This document shows positions 36,271 to 48,850 of a stretch of DNA of 64,000 nt, piece after piece; the stretch's first letter is position 1; the number at the start of each line of letters is the position of its first letter. This DNA is from Echinarachnius parma (Eukaryota; Echinodermata; Echinoidea; Clypeasteroida; Echinarachniidae). Under the pieces are notes generated by a model. That model was not told where the DNA came from. It was given only the letters and a program-made list of their open reading frames with translations, and did not search any database. The stretch covers positions 78,501 to 142,500 of the forward strand of contig JBAMJV010004337.1 of NCBI GenBank assembly GCA_037951105.1, written 5' to 3'. Both the position numbers and the translations under genes were made by a program.

Positions 36271-37266
36271 TAATTATATGGGGTACACAGTTGCTAAGGC
36301 ATAAGCATATTTTGCGCGCAAATTACTTATTGTGCGTTGTCGGTGCGCGCACGATGCGCGCAACACACTTTCATGTATGGTAGGTGTACTACACATCGGC
36401 ACTGTTTTTAATATCGGCACCCCGTGTAATATTTGTTTTTGCGCGTGTTGTAAAAATTCGCGCATGAGATGATGCGCGCTACCCTTAGAAACTGAACTGG
36501 TCGAAATATTGAGGAGAAATAATGCGTAGATCGTCCGCTACGAGTAATACAAGTAAATACGATAAATAATACCAACATCGCACAAGAAATGTTCAGTTGC
36601 GTGCATTGTCAATGAGGGTTGAGGGGGTGCCGGTATTAAAAACACTTCGAACTCGTGAAGCCAAAAAACAACGCGCGCGTTCGAAGGCGATATCTCGAAA
36701 TATAATTAATATATCGCAAATCTGATCATCGCATCGGAATCTGCACTATTTTCTCAATATGTGAGTATGAGTACAATTTCAAGAAATTTGAATGATTTTT
36801 AAGTCTTAAACTGTCGGAAATGTTTTAGGGTGCCGTTGCGGGGGTCACTCAATCATACCATCTATATTGCTCAGTAACATAATGATTGACTGAAATTGAC
36901 TTCATAAATGCACATTTTTTTTATATTGCTCCTTGAGAGTTTGAGCAATAAATTGTTATACGTGTCCGTATTTAAAAAACATGTAAAAATAAATATGAAC
37001 AAATATTTTCTCAAACACTTATAGATAAGCAGATATTATTACATCTCAATTACATCTTAATTCCATCAAGGAAATAAAGGACGCTTAAACTTATATTTAT
37101 TTTCTATGAGAATTTGTTCAATTACAACATTTCTTTATTAACTGAAGTTTGTTTAAATGAGTAATATGATTGCTGTTATAATGTCATACTGTTAAAAGAT
37201 ATGTTGTAGTACTGTTATATACTTTGCAACAATGTGAAAAAAGAATATCCAAGAACGATATGAACC

Positions 37267-37267
37267 A

Positions 37268-37363
<96 letters not shown>

Positions 37364-37364
37364 T

Positions 37365-37399
<35 letters not shown>

Positions 37400-37455
37400 C
37401 ATCAATCCATCAATCCATCAATCCATCAATCCATCCATCAATCAATCAATCAATC
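37267..37455. repeat. (AATC)n microsatellite
   Basis: About 47 tetranucleotide units with a few AATCC/ATCT variants. A long Ser-Ile-Asn-Gln frame across it is an artefact of the repeat. Confidence 0.95.
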
Positions 37456-37942
37456 GTGATGTGGCCACGTGGGTATCTACTTGACAATTCTGCAAAAATG
37501 TTTATTTGGTTCATCAATGAAAACAATAGATCGATGATTGTCGAAATGGCTATTAATGGGCGTGGCTCATGAATATTTATGAGCTAATTCATTATTCATT
37601 ATTCATGCTAAGATCGTCATAAGAGCAACTTACAGAATTACCACTTTAGGCACATCTTAGGGGCTCTTAGAGTTGATCTTAAGAGCAACTCCTAAGAGCA
37701 AACTCTAGGATGAACTTACAGATATACCCACCCCTGGTCTTTTGAATACTCCCTTTCCTCCTCCCATGTATCTCATCCAATGGATTAAGATTAATATGTG
37801 ATTTTGTAGATATATTTTGTAATCATTTGATATAGTTATTTAAACCAAATCTAAAACAAATCATAACATTAACAACTTATTATTTTTATATTGCTCATGT
37901 TTTTTAATTGTTTATTAATTTTGCATACGTAATTTCACTATA

Positions 37943-40442
37943 CCGTAAATGTTTGAATAGAAGCGCTATGGTACATGGCTCTGTAAAATAGCGTCATCTA
38001 GGAGTCCAAAAGTATGAAGTTTCCCGAGACGTTGAACGCAATTTATATGTGAATGATAATGAATATTTGAATGATGAATAATGACTACTAAATGTAAGTT
38101 GGTTTACAGGTAGCTTGCGATTTGAAATAAACGATTGTATCAAAAAGGGTATTATATAACAATTACTGATTCAAATTCCTTAATTAGATGTTCAAAGCCA
38201 CCACTATCAACAAAGGCTTAATTTAAATGGGGCCTATATAGACCATCTCTTGCAGGGTGGGAAAACCATTACGTTCCGAGTAAAATTTGCATTGGGAGGT
38301 ATACACATGAGATTAGTGTTTCGCATCCACACTTTCCTTGATTTAAGTATTTATGGAGAAAATAGTCAGCCTCCATAAAAATTGATTATCAGCTCCGTCA
38401 CTAAATCTTCCTAGACTCCTTGATTTTCTAAAAATGAGAATTGCGGACAACAAATATTTAAATCGGATATGAAAACATTATAGGTGAAACTTAAATGTGC
38501 TAATAAATATCACACCGCATTTCGATCTTGTAAATTATGATCTATGTACATTACAAAAATTGATGTCTAGGTTAGGGGTTAGGGGTTTGTTTCTTGTCGA
38601 GCCCACCGTAGGTGGAGGGAGACTAAGGGATTCAAAATTTGCGTCCCGTCCGTCCCGTCTGGTTGTCCGTTCCCGTCTGTTCCGTGACGCGTCCGTCTGG
38701 TTGTCCGTCCGTCTGTCCGTGACGCTTACGAAAATGTTAATAACTTTCCAACCCTGCATCTGTTTGTAACCAAACTTGATTGGTAGATGCCCTACATTGG
38801 CCTCCATGATATTCTGGGGTCAAAGGTCACATAAGTAGGTCAAAGGTCAAATGAGGTCAAGTGCGCGCAAGTGGGCGAGACACTTTACCACTGGCGTAGC
38901 GCGTTACGTAATACCTATTCAACTGGGGGGGATGTAATCCGATGAATGAATAGCTCATCCCCCCCACTTGAATGGGTATCAATGTCATGTCTACGCCCGT
39001 GCACTTTACGGCTATCGCCTTGTTTGGATTGTTTTTGTTAAGAATGGTATAATGATCAATTATTATTAGTGCATTTTTATATTCATATGAATTTCCCGAG
39101 TTGAGCATAGGGATACTCATCTTCGAGAAGGCATGCCCTTAGTACAGGAATATAAGAAATAACAACAAAACACTGTTTATATTCATGCAATAACGTTAAG
39201 ACTGGAGGCACAATAGAATCACGAACGTGTCTTTCTTGAATTCCATCTATGATTATACAATATCATGGATTCTTGAATAAAGGCTGTTATTGGCAACAAT
39301 TGATGCTTGCCCGCTCTCCATTCAGCTTGCCTGGCGGAATAGCAGCTGACTGGTGCAAAATTTGGTCTTTAAATGATTAACAAAAGACAAGCAATGATTC
39401 GCTAAGTACTTATTCACGATCCCACTGTATGACAATAGATGGAATAGAATTTTCCCCTGCTTGAATATCAAGTTAAATCGGACATCATTGAATTTCTTTC
39501 GTTAATCGTTGACAGAATACATTCTGCACCGTCAGCTGCTATTTCGTGAAGCAAGCTGAATGTATGTCGGGCAAGCATCAATGGTTGCCAAGAACAACCT
39601 TTATTTACGATTCATTTAAGGTATCATCATATGGAATAAAAGAAAGAAACATTCGCGATTCTAGTAAACGATTCGCTCGTTTTTGTTTTCTATATACTGA
39701 GCTGATCTGAGGGCACGACTTCTCGATGATGATTATATACTATATTCAACTCTGGGGATTCATCTAAATATACTGTTACATAGTAATTGAATTAATATCG
39801 GGTGTTGATATTCTATTGTCTGCATGGAGTCTAAATCTCCTTAAAGACCTAAAAAATGTAACATTGAATTTCATATACATTAAGATGTTGACTTAATTTA
39901 TATATGACTCTTGTTGATGAGACCCATCATAATATCCAATGTGTTATTGTTTGCCATTCATTTGACATTTCATTTTTTAAATGTCTTACCCTCTTGCTAC
40001 TATCTATTTTCTTCATAAACACTCAGACCAAGGGAAGTGCGAATGCGAAAAGCTACTTACAAGTATATACTTCCCTATGAGCACGTAAAGCGAAACATTG
40101 TTTTTCCACAATCATGCAATAAAGATAATAGTCCCGATACAAGACTCCCCATTCATATTAGCCTTTGTTAATAGTGGCTTAGAACAGCATTATAGTAAGG
40201 AATTCGAATCAGTAATCGCTTATATAATACCCTTTTTGATACAATCGTTTATTTAAATCGCAAGCTTCCTGTAAACCAACTTACATTTAGTAGTCATTAT
40301 TCATCATCAATATTCATTATCATTCACATTTAAATTGCGTTCAACGTCTCGGGAAACTTCCTACTTTTGGACTCAGCTGACGCTATTTTAAAGACAACGT
40401 ACAGAGCCATGTACCATAGCGCTTCTATTCAAACATTTACGG
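37943..40442. mobile_element. Element N2 nested in Z copy 1, long inverted arms
   Basis: CCGTAAATGTTTGAATAGAA at the left is inverted at the right end, and TATA borders both sides. Arm homology can be followed for more than 400 bp (37943-38370 against about 40010-40442). A second inverted pair lies inside (about 39285-39370 against 39520-39605). TA targeting fits Tc1/mariner-like non-autonomous elements; there is no transposase. It hosts the mini-element at 38889-39001. Confidence 0.8.
38889..39001. mobile_element. hAT-type mini-element (copy 2 of 3)
   Basis: A 113-bp unit with ends CACTGGCGTAG and CTACGCCCGTG, flanked by a perfect 8-bp duplication CACTTTAC (38881-38888 and 39002-39009). This copy fixes the family boundaries and points to hAT. 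Confidence 0.9.
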
Positions 40443-40457
40443 TATAATGCTCTTTAA

Positions 40458-41876
40458 GGCCCAGTCCCATACTGACGATTTTCACGGCGAATCGCAACGA
40501 TTTGAAATTCGTCGAGAAAATCGCTTAGGTCGTGTTGCGTCGTGTTCTTCCCCCAAAACCGTCGCGCATTGTGAAGATCGTGAAAATCGCCGTCTTCAAC
40601 TGTTCAAAACAATCGCCACGCCACGACGATTTTCACCAAAAATCATTGTATTTACCGTTGCATATTCGTGTCAAGTCGTTCCACATCGTTGCAATTCGTT
40701 GCGAGTCGTATCGCTTCGTTGTGAAGATCGCCGCTGTCCGTTTTTTAGCTGACCATGGGCGTAGAGACTTACGTAATACCTATTCATCACGAGGGGGGGG
40801 GGGGGGGGGGTGAATGAATAGATCATCCCCCTGTTGAAAGGTATCAATGACAGATCTACGCCCGTGGAACTGACTCAAACAAGTTAGACCGGCAGCTCAG
40901 AGGTCTTTTGTGCATCGAAAAGCGTACTGATTGTTGAACATATGAATATTTAGAGGAGAATGTAACAAAACCAACAATATGAGTCTCCTGGACTGTACCC
41001 GGTGGTAAAGAGGTCCTTTGCGCCTCCAAAGTTTGGCCCCTGGGGTTTGTGCGATGCTTCTATTTTGTGGCGAAGTACCGTGTTTAAGATTGGTACCTGC
41101 GGGGTAAGCGAGACAATTACAAAAGGATCAGTGGTCCGTATCAGGCCTTCTTCTGAAATTTTTACCTTGGCCGTTTTAAAAGACGAAATACACGCCGATG
41201 AATTGGGGATTATACCAAAAACCTCTTGCAACTTAACAAATATGTCGTACAGATTACAGAATACATATTTGATACAAATATCATCCGTTAAATTACCCTG
41301 CAGATGCCTCTGAATATTACAAATAGACTCGCAAAAGTTATGTTTTAAAAGCGGAGCTTCCACATTTCCCTACGTCATGTACGTAGAGTGAAAAAATACG
41401 CTGCACAAAGTCAGACAAAGGGCAAGTATGTGTGTATTGGCATCTAAGCTGCCAATACTGTATACACAGGGGCAGGGGCCCGATTACGGACCAGTGACAT
41501 TTACCATGGTAATTAGCATAATTGGCTCTAACTCATTCATGTCAATATGCTTTACATCTAGAGATCAGTGGAACTAGGCTGGTCCTGGGTCATGATCGTG
41601 CTCTCGGCCACAGTTCACAGTTACGTTGTGCGCATGTGCAATACTACGGTTAAGTGAAAAGGACGTGTAGGCCTATTCATCGAATTGAAAGGAATTGTTA
41701 TTCTTGTTAGTTGTTACATCGATTAGAAATTCCTTGACATGGTTGTAAAATTGTTCTCATGAAAGAGAACAAAAGATATCCCATGACAACCATCTGCCAC
41801 TCTAAACATGACTGCACAGAGTAAAGGCTCTATTGATACATTTCTCCATCCCAATGACATTTGTCATCCCCCCCCA

Positions 41877-41907
<31 letters not shown>

Positions 41908-42956
41908 GCTATGCCATGCGCTCATATATTGGTTCCTCTGCATTCGGCTATTTACTTTAGTTTTCATCCCTGTATATTTATACACGGGTGTTGTTGTGAA
42001 ATTCATTTCAAAGTGGAAGCCATGTCTGATCTGGTTTTGGTGATGGTGTTCATTCGAATGTATTTATATGGCCTTTGGCATATTCAAACGTGCTATCAAT
42101 ATGTATTCAGTAATCTGTAAGACATATTTGTTAAGTTGCAAGAGGTTTTTGGTATAATCCCCAATTCATCGACGTGTATTTCGTCTTTTAAAACGGCCAA
42201 GGTAAAATTTTCAGAAGAAGGCCTGATACGGACCACTGATCCTTTTGTAATTGTCTCGCTTACCCCGCAGGTACCAATCTTAAACACGGTACTTCGCCAC
42301 AAAATAGAAGCATCGCACAAACCCCAGGGGCCAAACTTTGGAGGCGCAAAGGACTTCTTTTCCACCAGGTACAGCCCGGGAGACTCATATTGTTGGTTTT
42401 GTTACATTCTCCTCTAAATATTCATATGTTAAACAATCAGTACGCTTTTCGATGCACAAAAGACCTCTGAGCTGCCGGTCTAAGTCCGATTGTTCATATG
42501 GTGCACTGCCCTATTGTTCCATAAAAAGAATGAAAGGAAATCGTCGCGACATGGCGATTGTTTTGAACAGTCCCAAAACATTCGTTGTGCTAACACGATT
42601 CATGGCGTTCTTCGCGATGCGCAACGGTTCGCAGAACGAATTACAACGACTCGCAACGAACTACAACGACTCGCGACCACTCAAGCGATTTTCTCCACGA
42701 ATGAGTCGCCGCAAAAATCGTCACTATGGGACCACACCTTTTTTTTTGCCACGATTTTTCTACCGCAATGGTTAAAGACAAAAGAAGGACGAGCTGACTC
42801 GTCGAACAACGACGAAGAACGAATATTCGTCTTGAGTCGCCGTACAATTCTTCCCAATTCGTTGTTAAATCGTGGCTAAATCGAGTCGATTCGTTCTAGT
42901 AAATCGTTGCGAGTCGTTGCGAGTCGCCGTGAAAATCGTCAGTATGGGACTGGGCC
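40458..42956. mobile_element. Element N3 nested in Z copy 1, long inverted arms
   Basis: GGCCCAGTCCCATACTGACG at the left is inverted at the right end. TTTAA borders both sides, so TTAA targeting is likely. Arms of roughly 850 bp include a strongly conserved inner part (about 40890-41290 against 42090-42480). Both arms contain repeats of CGATTTTCACGGCGA and TCGTTGCGAGTCG types. The middle holds a poly-C run (41869-41900). No transposase frame is evident. Confidence 0.8.
40754..40866. mobile_element. hAT-type mini-element (copy 3 of 3), inside N3
   Basis: The ends CATGGGCGTAGAG and CTACGCCCGTG surround a poly-G run. The flanks TAGCTGAC and GAACTGAC match at six of eight positions, consistent with an aged 8-bp duplication. 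Confidence 0.75.
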
Positions 42957-43160
42957 TTTAATAGTTATCTAAAATGCGAATTACGTTTTTAAAGATCGAA
43001 ATGTAGCCCATTTTTTATTTTTAATAATTTAGTTGCCTTTTATACATAAGCGCTGTATACGAATTTCACGTCCGTATGTGACGTATCACGTTGTAACGAC
43101 GTGTGACACAGTAACCAAATATGCAATATGCTCAAATGTGCAAGATGTGTGACTTAGAAT

Positions 43161-45225
43161 TTAGATACTAGGTTTTGTTAGGAGTTGAATCAGATGTACA
43201 GGCGAATACATTTCATTACCATATTAATTTAGGCATGCTTTTGTATTTTGGCGGCATATGTGTTACTTGAAGAGTGAACTAGCAGTTACAGGATCGGGTA
43301 CATAGGTTATGCTGAGAGATAGATGGTGTTAGGTGTTTCAAGATTAATTAGGAGAAGTTGACTAAGTGGAATACATGACTGTACATTAGTATAAACACCG
43401 GCCAAATGATGTACATTACAAAGTGCCTGGTGTAAGGGATTATTTATAAATTATGTATAAAGTACCCAAAGACTGGGTGTCATAATTAAGGAAGATATTT
43501 GATTTGTATACCTATTATATAAAAGGAGGAAGTTAGAATTTGATTGAAGATGATTATTATTATTTAGTTATACATTCCAAACAGGCAGTTTATGGAATAT
43601 GTTGCTGACAAGTTTCATTCTCAGCCACATTCATACATACCTTTGGTTTTGATGATAAGACTTCTCTATTCATGACAGGCTTATTATTGCAGTTTGCACA
43701 TGTATAACAATTGATTGTACATCTTATGAAGTAATGTGCCAACAACAAGCTACGCCAACGCGAACAGTCGATGACGCTCAATTTATTGCAGGAACGATAA
43801 TGATAAATCATTATGAATGAATTCTGAATGGTAACTTGAATAATAGTGTACAGTGCGAGTCACAAAAAAACGAAACCGGACTTTGATAGCTTATAAATCC
43901 ACAATTACAAACATATATATGTTGATATTGGTATCACATTAAATGTTTTGTGTGTGTTTTTTGCCGCGAGGGAAGAAGGGAATTGTTTTCTGGGTTTTTT
44001 TTTGTTTTGATTTTTGTTTTGAATTTTTGTTTTGCCCACGAATATGGGATGACGATCCAAAAGTCCCTGACGCAACTGCCAGTGAATAAGTAATGCGAAA
44101 TCAGGTTGTAATCATGTGATAACAACTAGCCAATCGGTGATTACTACAATATCTATTTGCTGATGTCGACATTGGGCCTGAGTATATTCGCCGCCAACCT
44201 TGCGATCATTATTGAAAGGATCGAGGTCAATTACACTGCACATAGTTTTCGGAATGCACTTTTCTCTTCAATTTAGAAGAACATCATTGCATCTTCAACA
44301 CCAGGTAATGTTTCAAACAAACTTCGGATAGGAAATTTTAGTTACTGTATATATGCTGACTCATCTTATCACGCTTATCTCAGTTTTATATAATCAATCA
44401 TTACATTTTAATCCGTCAATTCATGACAGTTCGTGATATGCTGCTGTCCTTTTTTTAAATTGTATTTAGATATTAAACTTGTAGATTTGTTTGTCAAAAA
44501 TTGAATTGTGCATAAAACACTAAATAATTTCACAGATTAATGTTGCATTTTGTTTGTAAAAAGGAAAAGAAAACATGATGTTTACCCTACATATAGAATG
44601 ATATTACTTTACATGTATTTCGTCGGATGAGAAAGAGAAGGGCGCTACCCTGTCACATATTGGCGGCGCTCGGGAGATTCCGTTTGAACACTTGACCAGA
44701 AATAGCCCGGTGCCCGGGCAAAGCCCGCCCGACACCCAGCTTCTCTGAGAGCACAAAAGGGCATTTTCTCTAGGAATACGGCCGGTGTCTGCTCGATCAC
44801 TGTGAGCTCTTAAACAGGTCGCCCATAGAGCGCTCGGGCATCGGCAAACATTCGATCGAAATTAATTTGTATTTGTCGTTTTTCAAAATAAGTACGTTTA
44901 CTACCCTAAAAACTCACCCAAACTCGTAATTTCTGCGTGCAAGTGGAATTATAACCAAAATTGTGGAACTAATTTTGTTTCTTATTGAGCTAACTTGATG
45001 GTCTCATCTGAACTTATAATAACGAAACGATTGGCGTAATATGCAAATCATGTATTGTTAAAATGGAGAAACAATTTCTTTAAGGAGTTTCCAATACGCA
45101 TATTTGGCCAAAATGAGCATATTAATTTATACAAGAACAGAGCATAAACATGATAAAGTAATCAGCGAACAGTTTTAGATGCATACATTTCAGAAAAATA
45201 TAACACTTCATGTTCTTAGTATCAT
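43161..45225. other. Intergenic, no gene recognised
   Basis: A lone mariner-like end (GTGCGAGTCACAAAAAAACG, about 43855) lacks a visible partner. The part at 44690-44830 is GC-rich with CGGTGCCCGGGCAAAGCCCG. Confidence 0.4.
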
Positions 45226-45233
45226 TAATGGCT

Positions 45234-45961
45234 CAGTCACATTGCCACGGCGGCCGTATGGTCTAATATTTCTACGGCGAAATTCAAGTATAGGGCCGCC
45301 GTAGCATTTCTACGGTCACATACTTTAGCAGTCACATTTGCCACGGCCGCCGCGTATTTTTAATTTGTGGAGACAGAAAATCTGCGTCTGCCGTACGGCC
45401 TTTGAAGTGATGACGGCCTTGGGGCGTCCCTGCGGTGGCCGTAGGATTTTGACAAATACCAAGGCAGACGCAAGGTGACCGCAGGGGGACCGTACGGCAA
45501 CCGTGCGGCCAGACTGACGCTAACGCTACTGGTAGCCACATGAGGCGTGGGTAATCTGAATAGCACATAAGGGTGGCCCCCAAACAAACGGAACGGGGCC
45601 ATTCTCAAAATATAGTAACAAAATGATTATATCCATTGGATATGGTGTCTTTTTAAATAAGGATTATACCAAAAACAGTAAGTTTGAACGAGTAGGGCAG
45701 CCTACGGCGCACGCAAGGCCACCGTACGCCCGACGTACGGTCGACGTGGAACCGTTCTACGGCATGGCTACGGCGTTTTCATTGCTACGGCGAACGTAGA
45801 AATTAAAAAAAGTTATAACTCCGCGCTAAAATTCCACGGCGACCCCTGCGGCCTGTAAAATATACGGATACGTCGAACGAGGACCCTGCGGCCGCCGCAC
45901 GTTTCTCTCGATTTCGGGGGCGTACGGCCGCCGTACGCTCGCCGTAGAGCAAATGTGACTG
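45234..45961. mobile_element. GC-rich element with CAGTCACA ends
   Basis: CAGTCACATTGCCACGGC at the left and GCAAATGTGACTG at the right are inverted. The body is dense in GGCCGTACGG and CCGTACG motifs, in sharp contrast with the AT-rich surroundings. No clean target duplication and no coding frame. Confidence 0.7.
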
Positions 45962-46421
45962 TAGCATAAGGGCTATGAAAACGTATTCTCGTGCCAACCC
46001 CGTCAGTTGTTAATCAGTCATGTTTGTTTCATTATACATAATCATAGCTTGTGAGATTATGCATATAGATAATGAGCTACTGAATAGAATCAATGTTTTT
46101 TATGTAGATAATCTGCATAGTATAACAAATCATAGTTGTCACTATGGGTGCTTAAGTCAGTCATGTTAGCGGAACTTGGAAAAGAGTTTCCATGTTATTG
46201 GCTTCTGGTTGTGCATGTAAACCCCTTACAAACATTTCACAGTTCAAGTTTGAGCGTTCATTACTCACAAGATTGTCCTATAATATCTTACATGAACAAG
46301 GTATCATATCAGGCCTGTTTATTCCCCTTTAGACTACGCTCCATTTGTTCCAAATTGAGAAATGCCACCACAAAACTATTCATAACACAGCCATTATCAT
46401 AACAAGAGAATAATTCACGTT

Positions 46422-46763
46422 TACCCAGCTAGCCACCTGACGTTGGGCCGATGTCGGAATTTGGTTGCCGGATGTCGGCATATCGCCGTTGGCTCGAGGT
46501 TAAAATGTCCGCCAGCCCAACATCGTCACGACGTCATTTTTGTGATATATTGGCATAACGTCATTTTCCGACAATGGCCCAACATCATCTCATGACATGA
46601 TGTTGGGCCATTGTCGGAAAATGACCTTATGCCAATATATCACAAAAATGACGTCGTGACGATGTTGGGCTGGCGGACATTTTAACCTCGAGCCAACGGC
46701 GATATGCCGACATCCGGCAACCAAATTCCGACATCGGCCCAACGTCAGGTGGCTAGCTGGGTA
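46422..46763. mobile_element. Near-perfect 342-bp palindrome (foldback mini-element)
   Basis: The left half, starting TACCCAGCTAGCCACCTGAC, is repeated almost exactly as its complement in the right half, centred near 46593. GTT lies at both flanks and may be a 3-bp target duplication. The arms contain several ATGTCGG and CAACATC motifs. Confidence 0.9.
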
Positions 46764-46879
46764 GTTGGCAATGGCTCCATATTAAAGGGACATTCCCTCT
46801 TTTGCAAGCCAAATTTCAAAAGTTGCGAGGTTATTGTCTAATATGAAAGAAAATGTCATTTAATAATAATTAAAGTAAT

Positions 46880-48850
46880 TACCTGATCAGCCTGTTGGAC
46901 TCTGTACTTCAGGGTGTTGACAAACCAGGCAACTGTGCAACCCTTTGTGCGTTCGACTTCGCGAAAGCTTTCGACCGAGTCAACCACAGTGTCGTCATCA
47001 ATAAACTCATCGAATACAACGTGGACTCATCAATCATACCTGTTATCTGCAGCTTTCTCACTGACCGGACACAAGCTGTTAAGATTGGTACATCCGTATC
47101 CTGCGACTTGGAGGTAACCTGCGGTGTCCCGCAGGGAACAAAGCTTGGACCCGTCTTGTTCGTAGTGTTGGTTAATGATATGCTACGAGACTATGACGCG
47201 CGCTGGAAATACGTGGACGACCTTACTCTTTTGGAAGTCCGTCGCACAAGCAGTCCATCTTCCCTTCAAACAGAGATCTATGACCTCAATGAATGGTGTA
47301 GGTTGAATGATATGAAACTGAACCCAAGTAAATGCAGTGCTCTCCACATCTCATTCAACAAGCGAGAACCCATTTTTCCCGATCTACTCATCGCCGAAAC
47401 CACACTTCCCTCTGTCGATCATCTCAAAATATTGGGTCTGAACCTTCAGGCCGACTTGAAGTGGGACATGAGTACTTCTGATATGATCTCCAGAGCAAGC
47501 AGGCGCATCTACATTCTCTATCGTTTGAAAAAGTGTGGCTTTTCCAGAGCTGACCTAACCTCCATTTACACCACCTACATTAGACCGGTCTTGGAGTATG
47601 ATATCGAACGCGTTCAGAAAAGAGCCTGTAGAATTATCCTGGGAGGATATACGTCATACTAACAGGCTCTCCAGGATCTTCAGCTGACATCACTATCGCT
47701 CCGCCGAGAAGAACTGCTATTGTCCTTCTCTCGTAGCCTTCTCACATCCACCCGACATCGCGACCTTTTGCCGGAACGACGTGCAAACGTGACTGGCCGC
47801 CAGTTACGTAACTCTGAGTCTTTTACTCTTACGTTACCAACAATCTGCCGTCCCCTCAATCATTCGCTGCTTAAACTGTCATTATAAATAACTCTTTTAC
47901 CCTCCAGGACGCTAAAATTTGTGTACAATATTCAGACTGGAATTACATTTTTAAAATCTATTTATCTATATATTATACCCATTCTGCTTCGATATTCAAT
48001 TTTGACTTATAATTTTGATCTCATTGCACATCAGTTATTTTCGCACACTTTATACCAGACCGATATTTATGGACTTCCTTGCCATGTTGTTATTTTAAAC
48101 AGACTATTATACCCACATTTCATTTTAGATATTTTGTGTATGTGGTATTTATAATTAGAGCATTAAACTGCTTGTTAATTTGAATTTGATTTTGATTCAT
48201 ATTTGAATATATATTTAGTTTATTGCTAAGTGTTATCATTCATGATTTATGTAATTCTATGTATAATACACATAATCATAATACTTGACTCTGAATATTA
48301 TATTTTTTATACTCAAACCGCTTGTCTATAATATTAATTTGATGATTTTATATATATGGTTATACTCAAAACTGTTTGTTTGTAATATTAATATGTCGAT
48401 ATCAAATATACTATACTTAATATTAACTTGTTTACTTATATTGTTGTATTATTTTAATTCCCATTATAATGTAATGTTTTGATGTTAGGTCACGTTGTAA
48501 TATATAATTTTAAATAATCATAACATGATTTATTCAATTACGATGTTGTTAATTCAACTTTGCTTGACTTAAAACTGTTAGCATAACAATTTGTTTTAAT
48601 TTGATTTTATATGTATTCCCACAGTACGTTTCTCAACAATGTAATACATGCACGGGTTGAATCCTATATTTTATGCATATCTACTCGTCCTTCACTAGAT
48701 CTTTTTTTTTCTTCTTTATGTCTGTATTGTATAATTATTTTAATGTTCAATGTTGTCAACATTTTTGTATACATAATTTTGTAAATTTGATATGTATCAG
48801 CTTCCAAGCTGTTTTAATCAGATTTTGTTCAATAAAACCATTTCAATTTT
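46880..48850 (+). mobile_element. 5'-truncated LINE (CR1/L2-like)
   Basis: Coding remains run to about 47887, followed by roughly 960 bp of AT-rich 3' sequence ending near AATAAAACCATTTC. It is related to the minus-strand LINE at 1-2292 but is not the same subfamily. Confidence 0.75.
46895..47887 (+). pseudogene. LINE reverse transcriptase, C-terminal two-thirds
   Basis: The frame shows DFAKAFDRVNH, GVPQGTKLGPVLF and the catalytic KYVDDLTLLE, then the thumb region (DMKLNPSKC, LGLNLQADLKW). It stops at TAA 47660-47662 after GGYTSY. The same frame goes on to 47887 with QALQDLQLTSLSLRREELLL, a typical tail of this LINE group, so the TAA probably replaces a Gln codon. RPVLEYDIERVQKRAC also lacks the 15-20 residues usually found between LEY and IERVQ. 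The 5' truncation removed the endonuclease. It is a dead copy. Confidence 0.85.

Larger units (their letters stand above)
35335..37733. mobile_element. Element N1 nested in Z copy 1
   Basis: The ends GGTGGTATTCTGTAAG (left) and CTTACAGATATACCCACCC (right) are inverted. CTGG flanks both sides (35331-35334 and 37734-37737), and Z copy 2 shows the uninterrupted site. Near the ends the motif CTTAAGAGCAACT repeats. N1 contains a foldback at 35585-35985, a palindrome near 36220, and an (AATC)n array. No transposase frame was seen. Confidence 0.75.

Noticed and set aside
37261-37455. CRISPR-like array
   Set aside because: It is a pure tetranucleotide repeat without spacers; the DNA is eukaryotic.
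37224-37484. Open frame rich in Ser-Ile-Asn-Gln
   Set aside because: It is the translation of an (AATC)n microsatellite and is open in several frames.
40447-40813. Frames rich in CGATTTTCACGG-type repeats at the N3 left arm
   Set aside because: They arise from repeated motifs in the transposon arm and have no domain.
45332-45608. Frames in the GC-rich element
   Set aside because: Overlapping frames in a motif-dense transposon; no protein signature.
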